From Mesostigma viride (Eukaryota; Streptophyta; Mesostigmatophyceae; Mesostigmatales; Mesostigmataceae), in the NCBI GenBank assembly GCA_009746045.1, contig RPFO01000579.1:185986-249985 (forward strand): 64,000 bases of DNA. The letters are read 5' to 3'. The translations under genes and the position numbers were made by a program. The notes beneath the pieces were generated by a model that did not search any database, was not told the origin of the DNA, and saw only the letters and a program-made list of their open reading frames with translations. This document shows, piece after piece, positions 30,393 through 41,600 of the stretch. The stretch's first letter is position 1. Every line of letters begins with the position of its first letter.

Positions 30393-32210
30393 ACCTCGGC
30401 GCCCCCATAAGCCGAGTCGCCCATGCAGTCTAGCGTTTGCCCCGCCACATGACCCACCGCAAGGTGAATCTGGTGAGCAAGCGCATCCGCAATCCTATGG
30501 CCGTGGGGGTGGTGCCATCCCCTTCTATGCTAGGCACAGGTCTGCCCCGCCTCAGAAGCTCTCTGCATGTGCATTCCTGTCGGCAATGTGAGCACTCTAT
30601 AGTGAGGCCTTACTGAGGCGGGACCCAACTCCACGTCTACGTGAGGGGCTACCTCGGCATCTGCCGGCACTATCTCAGCTGCATGAAGGGGTGAGCTCCG
30701 GTAGGGAGTGTTCAGGCTCGATTGCGACCACGCTGGGCACGCACTCCTGATCAGCCGCAGCACTTGCGCTTCCATTCTGAACTACTGGGGGAACCTTAAT
30801 TAGGACTACAAGGCACAGCATCCTCACGCCGAGCCGACTCACCGCGACACACATCACCGGCCTCTAGGACGTCACTTGGGCATGGCTGGCCGTGAGGCGC
30901 GGCATGTGTTGGCGTCGTGTCCAGGAAGCCGAACCGCCCATGCAGCAGCGCCGGCACACTCAAGTCGCCTTGCCGAGGTCCAGCCGCAGCGTGCAGTTGG
31001 CCTCGGTGTGCCACACGCCGGTGCACCGCTCGCAGACGACCTTCTCCTTGGGGACGCCACCCTGCTGCTGTTGCTGCCTGCCAGCCCCGCCTGAGGTCCT
31101 GTTGAGGCTGCTTGCCCTGACCGCCTCCCGGACCGCGTTTGCTGGACGCGTTCTGGTTGTGCCGACCCCCGCGAGCTCGGCGTTCGCCACCCAACATTCA
31201 CACCACGTTGTCGGCCACCGTCGTGGACAGCTGGGTAACAAGAGTAGTCAATTCCGACAGAGAAGCTGCTGGCGGGGTCGTAGCAGCAGGCACAGGGTTT
31301 ACCTGAGCGACTGTCGGCAGCTTGTTGTTACGCCTGGGGCCGCCCCGGTCCTTGAACATCTCTCAGAGGTGCGCCATGGCTGCGTTGAACCGTTTCTGGT
31401 CGTCCGGGGTGCCCACTACCACGGAAGAAGCTAGCGCAATTTTCATGCCGAGACCGGCCTTGACATTGGCACGGCTCTCTGGCGTCAGCCCCATGCAGCG
31501 CATCCAGAACTGCGCTGAGTAAATATTCGCTACTCATGTGCTTCAAGACACTACGTACCTAGCTTGCTCCGGACCTGGGCCGCGAATCTGGCCATGTCCG
31601 AGCTGAGGTAATTGGGGTCAAGCGACAGGTTGCGCACTAGCGCCTGCCCCTCCTTTAATTTCCTCGTCAGGAAAGCTTGAGGTGTCGAGCACCTCCTGCA
31701 GGGCCTTCACCGTGTCGGGCCACGTCCACGCCTCTTTGCTGGCGTTGATAATGACCCCTCGCACGTTCGCATTACCCGTAGCCTCGTTGCATACCTCTGA
31801 CCGGCGCAGCTTGCAGTGAGGAAAACTGCGTCGGCGTACAGTTCGTTGTAGTCCTGCCGGAGCTCACCTAGGCTGTTATAAACTCCTCCACGGCGGACGG
31901 ACTCAGAATTTCTGGCAGCTTACTCGGCAGCTCTTCTTTCTTGAAAACTTTCCGGGCAGTTGGTGCTGACTGCTGCCCCGGAGCTGTGCTGGCCGAGCCA
32001 CCAGCTGGCCCAGTCGCCACGGTGGCTGCGCCACTCCCATCCGCTGGAGTTGAAGCTTGCGTTCCCTGGTCCGGCCTGGGTTGGAGCTGGTGTTCTCTGG
32101 TCCTGGGTTGTAGCTTGCGTTCGCTCTGCGCCACGTACGCGCCATGAGCCCAGAAAAAGTGGTCAACGGAAATGTTGACTGTTGTGAATACAAGTTGAAT
32201 GCCCTTCACC
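30393..32210 (-). pseudogene. Gag fragment of a further copia-like element (C)
   Basis: The minus-strand reading starts near 32,209 after CAACTTGTATTCA and is broken by stops and frameshifts. Recognisable parts are KKEELPSKLPEILSPSAVEEF (31,868-31,960), a helical capsid-like region around 31,800-31,350 (YSAQFWMRCMGLTPESRANV, in frame), and CERCTGVWHTEANC (about 31,040), an exact C-x2-C-x4-H-x4-C knuckle. Pol is absent. It differs from the gags of A, B and D, so it is the truncated remains of another family. Confidence 0.7.
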
Positions 32211-35200
32211 GCTGGCTAGCACGCCGGCGATGGAGACGGGATTTTTTGTTGTTTGGGGAACCGATTGTGGGAGGCTGAGCCCGCAGCCGCCACTGATTGC
32301 TATTGAACCCGTTGCAGCTGGCCAGGCCGCAAGGAGTTCAGCGGCGCAGCGCTAACCGATAAGGCATGCTCGAGCCTCTAAACCGAGACTACCGGTAGGC
32401 TTCCCGATAGTGCATGCTCGAGCCTCTAACCCGAGACTACCGGTACTCAGCGGATCTGTGCTAGCTACCGAGGGCGACGGTTCTCTGACCGTCCCGGCGC
32501 GCACTGGCTTCCGTACCTTGCTTAGGCACCGACTAGCATCTAGACACCAATCTTTGATGCCCACCTAACTAGGCGTCCGGGCCGGCGACTACCGGCCGGC
32601 GGATAGATGCCACTCGGGAGCACAACTCTCAGACGATGTCCAGGACGCATGTTTTGGAATGAAACACGCCAACCCTACTGGTCTAATGAGAGAGCTACCG
32701 TCTCTACCCAAAAAATCTACAACTGAGGCCGTGTCGCCCAATTAATGTGTGCGAGGTGACATCATGGTGACATGGTAGATTAATTCGAGCATCTTGCATA
32801 CATGCATACATGCTTTTGTGGCCACTGAGTGCGGCTTTTGTATCCATGTCCACGCTCGACAATAGTGAATGAATCAGGAATCTATATAGTGAATTTGAAG
32901 TAAGGAATTGAGGTGCCCAGGGGGAGTAGGCCCTCCAGCCCTGAATTCTCAAATGTACTGGCTGGAGAAAGCCTATCTGAATTACATATGCAAATGTATG
33001 CACCAATATTCATTAGATTAGCTCCCATCCAATGAAGCTGCTATGTGTAAATTAATTATTTTAATCAATTAATTAAGCTGTGTTTGGGGCCCTTCAACTG
33101 TGTCCACTGAGTCCTAAAAACTGGACTGAGTGACACATCTTTGCACATATTAAGTGAGACAACTATTCCTGAGCGCATGGCGTAATCCAACGTCCTATGT
33201 TTGTTTACGGTATAAAAACAATTTCTGCATGGCTACGCCTTGGGACCAAGCATGCATTTATGTTATATATGCACTGGTTGTCTCTTTGATATTTATTTGG
33301 GGGCATGCCATTGGTCCCATATCAATGACTATTGGGTGCCATAAATAGCGCCAACCCCAAGGAGGTACGGAAAAATTGAGGATTTGAGACATACATCATG
33401 CAATATGGACCACTTATACAAATCAGTATGCCCTGGAATTTCAAAGGCAGTTAGTTTATATCACAGGCATGCCATCAATACATTCACAACATGACATGCC
33501 ACAGAACTGCACGAGCTAGCTAGCAAAAAGCCCAAAATAGCTCAGTCCTAAAAATAGGACCAAGTTTTTTGGGCGTGGTTGGCTAGCACTACCGTTTTGG
33601 GTTCCTATCCCAATGTGGCACAAAACATCATAGCTGGCCACACATGCATCCTCCAACACATTTCCAGCATATATAACAGGTGCTCATGCTATATAATGTT
33701 GGAAATATAGTGCCATTGGGCATAAAGCACGTGTAGAAGGCACATGCAAGGAGCTGATTACCAACGCATCATATACACTACAAACAACTTCAAAATACAA
33801 GAAAAAAGGAAAGAAACAAAAGAAGCAACTTGCTGATGCTTCAAAGCAAGCAGATCCCACGCATCTCCATAAACAATTATTGTCTCTAACACACAACAAA
33901 CACACAAAAAGAAGGCGGACTTGGCCAGCTTGCATGCCTACAACTCGGCAGAAAAGCACTCTCCCTGAATTGTTTAAGCAACTGAAAGCATCGTATCATC
34001 ACAATAATCATTATTACAAACGATATCTGTCGTTACCAACATTGATGTTGTAGCATACGCTAAAAGCAGTCAAATCTCGTCCAAAATCTGGCCGAGGTAG
34101 CATTACTACCCAACCACCACAAGCCTATGCACAGATGCAATAAATCGACAACAAGACAGTCATGAAGCCTCGACTACAGCCCCAAGACTGATATCGAAAC
34201 AATATATGACACATGCGCGGTCACTAAGACATGTTAAAAGGCTAAAGCGTACCTGGTCGAAACCGCAGATTAATATTAGCTTGTTTGCGGGAGCTAGCAT
34301 GCCCACCCCACGAACGTAACCTCAAGCATGTCCTGGCCGCCATGGATGATCAACTGTGCTAGGAATGACATACCGAACTCATCCATGCGAAAAAAACCCA
34401 ACTTTTTCTGCCGGGCAACAAGTAGAGGTCGCACTGAACTGTCATCGGCGCCTGGCCGGCCACACGATTTGCTGCACCGCGACATCACCTCGAGACATAT
34501 CTACGCATTTTCAAATGCTTCACGGCTAAGGATATAGCATTTATAAGACCTATGGATGATGCCTACAAATTTTCATTCCAATACGTCGAGCCATGCTCTC
34601 GCCCCAGTCAGTTGTTCGCGCCACCATAGCAGCGGACGTGAAGTTTGTAGTCGCGTCGTCCCCCCCTGCCCGCCTGCCACTGGTTCTGTTTACTTGCGTC
34701 TGCCCCGAATGTTGGACAATGTCGGACTGCGGGCCCGACAGGTGAGGAACCGGTCGAGAACCGGCCGCCAACCTTCCAGTCCAACATTGTCCAACATTGT
34801 CCAACATTTTGACACAGGACTACTTCGTTCCAGGTGGCAGGCCCAGCGATCTCTGGCTGAGGCCGTTTTCAACTGTAACCGTGGGAGTAACCGTAGCGCA
34901 ATGCATGGAAGGGCACACGGCAACGGAATCTCTCGAATCTGCTTACTGTATATTACGTGGGCTCCGCCGACGAAAGGAATAAAACGGGAACGGTACCACT
35001 TCCTACCGTAAGGTACTGGAAGTCCGAAGTGTTCAGAAGGCTGCTCGAACAAGTCATCCGTACCATCATTGGGCTTTCACCCTTCAGCTAAGGGAAGGGC
35101 AAGGTCAGACCGAACTTTTGCTGAAATGGACCGCTGTTCCTGGCCGTGGATCGAAACCCTCATGACAACAAGTCGGTTCAGTCGGCCCTCGTGACCACAG

Positions 35201-35580
35201 ATCGCTGGTCCCAATCGGGTCCAGTGATCCTCCAGTCTGATTTGTCCAGAGGACAAGACGACCTACACTGGCTACACACAAACGCTCACAGAAAGCCATG
35301 TATGCGCCGCAAGACAATCACGATCGAAGGGGAAAAAAAAGCTACAGGAACTAGGGAGAAAATCCTACGTACTGTAGACCATCACCACAATTCACGATCC
35401 AGCGATACAATTTCCTTGCTTGTGCTAGCGATTAACCGCTAGTGCCAGGGCACGTAATCTTCTGCCTCATCTCCGCCTCATTTCGACCGAGAAAAGATCT
35501 CAATATTCCCGCCGAGAAAAAAGTGGGAACTTGCCAACTTGACGCCCAAAGGGAACAACCTGCGAGGCAGCACCCGGGCG
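32211..35580. other. Intergenic region without recognisable genes
   Basis: A 45-bp tandem pair with CATGCTCGAGCCTCTAA and CGAGACTACCGGTA lies at about 32,366-32,450. A TTAA tract is at about 33,050 and a hairpin at 34,710-34,796. A 64-codon minus ORF (34,294-34,488, starting MMSRCSKSCG) lies in a locally GC-rich area and has no recognised domain. The stretch 34,300-35,600 precedes the host gene and may hold its promoter, but I see no defined element. Confidence 0.4.
34710..34796. repeat. Long hairpin with CCAACATTGT tandem
   Basis: TGTTGGACAATGTCGGACTG (34,710-34,729) pairs with 34,777-34,796 with one mismatch over 20 bp around a 47-nt GC-rich loop. The right arm is part of a short tandem of CCAACATTGT. 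Confidence 0.85.
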
Positions 35581-35664
35581 ATGCTGGGAAAGATGGCCGG
35601 GGTGTGCGCATCGACCTTCCTGACTATCGCGTACTTGGCTGTCCTCCAAGGCATATTGGTGGTG
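35581..35664 (+). other. Signal-peptide exon of the RTX/root-cap gene
   Basis: ATG at 35,581 (or 35,593) is followed by a hydrophobic core of about 15 residues and a clean donor, GTG|GTAAGC. It ends in phase 0. Exon 2 (36,394-36,445, acceptor TTCCCTACAACAG, 52 nt) converts the phase to 1, as exons 3 and 4 need. The choice rests on phase and on signal-peptide character, without transcript support. Confidence 0.5.
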
Positions 35665-38600
35665 GTAAGCTTTCCCACGACATCATTGCGGATCCTGGTT
35701 ATTTTCAACCGGCTGCTCTCTCCTACCGCTATAATTAAGAACTCGAGCTTTCCGCCTAGCTTTGTTTTCGGTATTCACTGTTTCAGAATTTAGCTCACAT
35801 TGGTAGCAACGTTTTCACAGCTTCTGCAACAACGGAGGCCGGCTGTCGATCGATCGTGCAGTAACTGCACATAGGCCCGCTGTATCCGGCCTATGCCGGA
35901 TATCGCGACAAGATGTAACAGGCGGATGCATGTTATAAAATTTTAATTTTGTATGTGTCACGATACTAGTTCTTCATCAGCCCTGTAGCTAGTATAAAAT
36001 TCCTCGATTTCTGATATATACAGAGCACAGAATCAATACGGCTGGTCACCCGGCCGCGCGCGCCGTTCAGATATTCTATGGATGGCTCATGGATCAGCCT
36101 TGACACATGTGTATATACTGCTTATCACCATTTATAATTACGCGTGGCCTTCCGTCAACGCATCACTACCAAGCTGAGCACTCGCACACTTGGGTCATTT
36201 AGCACCGGCCACTCTAAAATGCCAGGTGACTCTCCTAGTGAGTAGTTATGATGTACCTGCCGTTTGGCTTCGGGCATAATGCAAGGGACCCTAGATAATG
36301 AACGGGAGTCCCTGCCCGCTTCTTCATCTGTGTAGCAGTGCAGGGATTGAAATCACTTTGAAAGTGCCCAGATCCTTGTTTTCCCTACAACAGGATGATT
36401 CTTGTGGTCTTGTTGATGTAGTTGTTTATCAGCCTTATCTATGTTGTACGTCGAACTCCAGCATATCAACTGGCAATGAATAGCGTGGATAGGTTTGGTG
36501 CATGGAAAAGGCCCTGGAAGCGGCCAATACGAACTAGCTGCTTAATTGCGATATTCCCAGACAGTCTCAGTGTGTGTGTGTATGTGAAAATTGTTGTTAA
36601 TTGTTGTGCATGGAAGGGGGGCGGGAAGGTCAGGGAAGAACCCCCCGTCTACCCTCAACCCCTGGTCCCTGCAGAGAGGGGGGACTTCAACAGGGATTCA
36701 GGTGTCGTACACCCAAACCCCTTGTAGTAAGGGAAGGCCCCCCCCAGCCCCCTTTCCAAGCTGGGTTTTGTGGGTTGTGCCCCCCCGCCGAAATGCGCCG
36801 TATTATAGGGCTTCAACGGGCCAGGGGTGGGGGGGGCTTTAATTGAGCCTTCGCCCCCCACCAGGTCCAGATTCAAAGGAGTGATGGGGGCAGGCGAACC
36901 AAGGGCAGATAAAGGGGACCGTGCGTGGGGGGCATGTATAAATGGATTTTTATAACATCCTAACACTAAACACGGTATATCCCGGCCCACGTTCTTGTTT
37001 TCCCCATTCCGACTGCAGCAGCCTGGGATGGCGCTAGAAAGTATCCCAGGTGCGTTTTGAATTAAGAATCCTGGCGTGATGTGTGATGTATGAGCGGTAA
37101 CACATCTTTGCTTGCCTGCCTGTCATAATTCCTTCATGTGAAGCACGATGTTACTAGGCATGTAGCACAGTCTCTCTGATCGCCGTTTCTTCAGTCATGA
37201 TTGATATCGGACATCCATGCCCAACCCTAACCACCCACCCTATATTCCCATTTTCCATATTGACTTGATGCGCGCAAGGTGTGCACACTGAGTTATTAGG
37301 TGCCAGCGCCGTCTATCTCGACCTGGCCCTTTGTTAGCGTGTGTACGTACAGCTGCCAGCATTGAAGCTTATTACATATGAAAGCGCGTGATGATTGCCT
37401 CGCGTCGCAGCGCATAAGGTTATAATCTCCACTGCATGATTGCCCAGTTAATGCTGCCATCGTTGCATCGGCCAACCCACACAAGCAGCGCCCTGCTGAT
37501 GCAAAGCGCATCCGTGGTAAGTACTAGCTGTTCTTGGTTGTCCCGGACGATCATGGAAGGCATGGGTAACGAAGGTCGACAAGCATACAAATACCCTCCA
37601 TCCATCAGTCGGCCTGGCCACCGTGCAAGCTAACAACCGTCATCCCAACCACGCAGTACCCGGCCCCGACCCCACCCCACCCCAGCCATCAATTAGGGAA
37701 CTCTCATAGTTGCCCTTTTATGCCACTGAGTAAATGTTGGTGGTGAGGCTTTTATAACTTTGTGCCTTGAGCAGCACTGAGTTGTTGCATGAGCAAGAAT
37801 GGAAAGGAGTGACTGCTCACATATTTTGCCTACTGAGGCCATTATCCTGTTGCCGTGTTGGAACCTCACGTCCCCATCATCCTTTTCCGCACCCCCATTT
37901 CTTTGTTGTATCTGTGCATGTAGTTGGTTTCAACGCATGTGCCGTTAGCAGCTCGCCTCGCCGACCGTTGCTCTGATGTCCACTGTAAAGCTCTGGCCTC
38001 CTCGCACTACATAATATTACTCCGCCATTGAATTGCCTCGATCATGCGCACCCCTGAATGCATTACCTAGTAACCACTGCTGTGCACCCACCCTTCGCAT
38101 ATTCGTATGCACGTACACACACGCACGTACTCGACACCCATGCTTACCAATGCTCCCACCGTGCAGATCCATTGGTCGAACTCGTATCCTATCCAATCCT
38201 GCACCAATTCCCCCATCGTGCACCAACCAATTGTGAATGTTTCATGAACGGGTGTTTTCTGTTGTAGTTCTGTTGCGCCATCAAGCGGAGCCATCGGGCA
38301 GCCGGGCACGCCATGTGGTGTTGCCGCCCCCCCCTGAGTCTATGTACTGTATGTATAGCTGGCTGCGAGTCTTCTGCCGTGTTGATGGTTGTGTTTTGTA
38401 AACGGGCCCCAGTGGGTCGATCTTGACGTGTGACACGTGTCGAATCAATCTGGCTTCTCTCTTTGCATGTGCTGAGAATCTCGTGTGGCGTGGTGGCGGT
38501 GTTGGAAATTTGCCGGCCCATCGATCATGTCAATTAACATTTATTGTGGTGCGTATGCAATGGGTCCATTTACTCCCATGCACTTGCAGGCTCGGACGGC

Positions 38601-41600
38601 GACGATGACATCAGAAAAAGTACCTTTGTTACAACAGACGATATTGCTGTATCGGGCGGCGACGGCAACGATGCCATCGATTTTGATGTCCAATACGTTT
38701 ACCACGACATCGTCATATCGGGCGATGATGGTAATGATAACGTCAGCGTTGATGTCTCCAAATCTACAGGCCACGCTACCGTAGCGGGCGGCGTTGGCAA
38801 TGATGACATCAGTGTTGGTGTCGTGCGGGGCCTCGACGACATTGACATATCGGGCGACGATGGCAACGATGCCATCAAAGTTATCGTCCGTTATGACTAC
38901 AACGACATGAACGTATTGGGCGGCAATGGTGACGATAACATCAGTGCAAGTCTCTTTGTTGCAAGAGGCAATGTTGATGTATCGGGCGGCAATGGTAATG
39001 ATGCCATCGAAGTTGGTGTCCAATATGGTTACAACGATATTGATGTATCGGGCGGCAATGGTAATGATGACATCGATGTCGATGTCCTCAAATCTTCAGG
39101 CAATGCTTCCGTAGTGGGCGGCGTTGGCAATGATGACATCACTGTCGGTGTCTTTCGGGGCCTCGACCACATTGACATATCGGGCGACGATGGCAACGAT
39201 GCCATCGATGTTGGTGTCAAATATGGTTACAACGACATTGACGTATTGGGCGGCAATGGTAACGATAACATCAATGCAAGTCTCTTTCTTGCAAGAGACG
39301 ATGTTGATGTATCGGGCGGCAATGGCCATGATGCCATCGAAGTTGGTGTCAAATATGGTTACAACGATATTGACGTGTCGGGCGGCAATGGTAATGATGA
39401 CATCGATGTCGATGTCCTCAAATCTTCAGGCAATGCTTCCGTAGCGGGCGGCGGTGGCGATGATGACATCACTGTCGGTGTCTTTCGGGGCCTCGACCAC
39501 ATTGACATATCGGGCGACGATGGCAACGATGCCATCGATGTTGGTGTCAAATATGGTTACAACGACATTGACGTATTGGGCGGCAATGGTAACGATAACA
39601 TCAATGCAAGTCTCTTTACTGTAAGAGACAATGTTGATGTATCGGGCGGCAATGGTAATGATGCCATCAATGTTGGTGTCCAATATGGTTACAACGACAT
39701 TGACGTATCGGGCGGCAATGGTAACGATGACATCAGTGCAAGAGTCTATGTTATAAAAGGCGATGTTGCCGTAGCGGGTGGCGCTGGCGACGACAGTATA
39801 AATGTCGATGTCGGTTTATTTGCCACCAGCGTGACTGTGTCGGGCGGAGATGGGAATGATGATGTGCAGGTGAGCGGCAACGCCACCGAGGCCTTTACTG
39901 TGCTGGGGGGCAGTGGCAACGACAAGCTCACCAATGTTGGGACGGACAGGGTCACCATGGATGGTGGCGATGGGTCAGACGTGCTCTGGGGCGGTGCCGG
40001 CAATGACACCTTGTATGGGGGGGCGGGCAACGACTACCTCCACGGGGAAGATGATGTGGACTATGACAAGCTGCGCGGCGGCACGGGCAGTGACGTCCTG
40101 TATGGTGGTGTGGCCGACCTCATCGATGGTGGAGAGGATGACGACATCCTGGTGGGCATCGATGGCAGCACGCGGTTCGTGGGCGGGCCGGGCCTGAACA
40201 TCATCATCGACGGGCGAGGGCTCAATTATACAGTCAACAACACGGATGGGGGTGTGGACAAGTATGCAGGTACGGGCTGGGTGGGTTGGGCCATTGGTGC
40301 TGCAGTGGGGGCATGTGTACCTGCTGTAAGTATGTAATAATGTTGTTTCATGTAAGATTTATGTAATTCAGTACTGCTTTAACCCAGTAATGCTGGGTAT
40401 GTTGTGGGAGTTAATCATACACATGCGAGGCCTGGGGACCAAATCTATCATTCTGCTGGCTTGAACCAGACAGGTGGCCTGTACCGCTCTAATTATATAC
40501 CTGGCCAATTACTTTTGTCCATGTCTGCATTTTATGGTGGTTGCACTTAGTTGCGCCAATGTCCTACATGCCTGCTGAGGGAGGCGTACACTGTGCTATG
40601 ACCACTACTTGACAGCGGTGTCGTTTACAGTGAGTGACTACAACTTACTCAGGGCCATTTTTAGAATGTAGTTCATAGTCACTAGACAAGGTAACTATAA
40701 TAGAGTTAAGCTATTAAGAATGATCAATAACCAAAGTCACTAGGCAATCATAATTGAGTTGAGCTATTAGAATTATCAACCGTCGCACTGTTGCAACTGT
40801 GGCAGTTAGTGGTGGGGCCGCATTATTCCCTGGCAGACTTCTGTTTGCATGGACAAGATGTGTTGTCTCTAATTGGGGTGATGCTGTCATGGGTCACGGG
40901 CCGGGCGCAATGCTGTGCCGGAAACTTAATTTGCTGGTCAATTCAGGGGATTCTTAGTACAATGCACGCGATTAAGGAGTTCTGGAGTTAAGACTCTAAA
41001 TTTGCCACACACTGACGCACATGTGAATATGTAAGTATGTATTTGCATGACTGCTGTAGGCTGTCTTCGGAGCACACCTGTAAGGGCTGCATCATTTGGG
41101 CCCTGCATAATAATGCATGCTTGTGCATCATTGTAGAAAGGAAAATCACTAAGCACGCTTCTCCCAAGGGTAATGCTGGCAGCTTCAATGAACAAAAAGA
41201 AGACGTTTGCGTCTACCTGCATTCCATGTGCCAGTGCCTGTGCCCGCATATTCATCGCTGACTTGGTAACATGTCTCGATTACCCTGTCCCATGGCTGTG
41301 CTGCACACCGGCTGTCGACCTCGCCAGTCTGTGCCTACAACCACAGGGGGCGCGACTGGGGTTGTCTCGCGGGCTTTACCTGCAAGCTGAGCGATGGGCG
41401 GTCTCCTGGCCACCGCCAGGCGGGGGATCAGTGCCTGCCAGGTTTGTGTACGCGCTTAAGTCTAATTTCTGAATCATTGTGTATAAGTTGCCATGTGTAC
41501 GTTGTCTCACTTAATGTATGTTTGGGATATACCTATCGGTAGAGGGTCTGAACCGCATGCAGGCATGAGGCAGGCCAGCAGGTTCGGCATTGTACACACG

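Noticed and set aside
34294-34488. 64-codon minus ORF as a host gene
   Set aside because: There is no recognised domain, it is short, and no convincing neighbouring exons were found. Kept only as a note.
38541-39683. Long antisense ORFs opposite the RTX exon (for example 38,541-39,023 and 39,426-39,683, minus)
   Set aside because: They arise from the periodic 66-bp coding repeat. The plus strand has splice sites, RTX motifs and continuity with downstream exons.
38590-40269. Bacterial contamination or a transferred RTX toxin gene
   Set aside because: The repeats are one exon of a spliced gene with a signal peptide and a root-cap-like C-terminal half. No secretion or acylation genes are nearby and no toxin domain is visible.
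38544-40337. Single-exon reading of the RTX ORF from its own ATG at 38,544
   Set aside because: A good acceptor (CACTTGCAG) precedes 38,590, a strong donor (GCAG|GTACGG) is at 40,269, and the flanking exons fit by phase. The ATG and the last 23 codons lie in introns.
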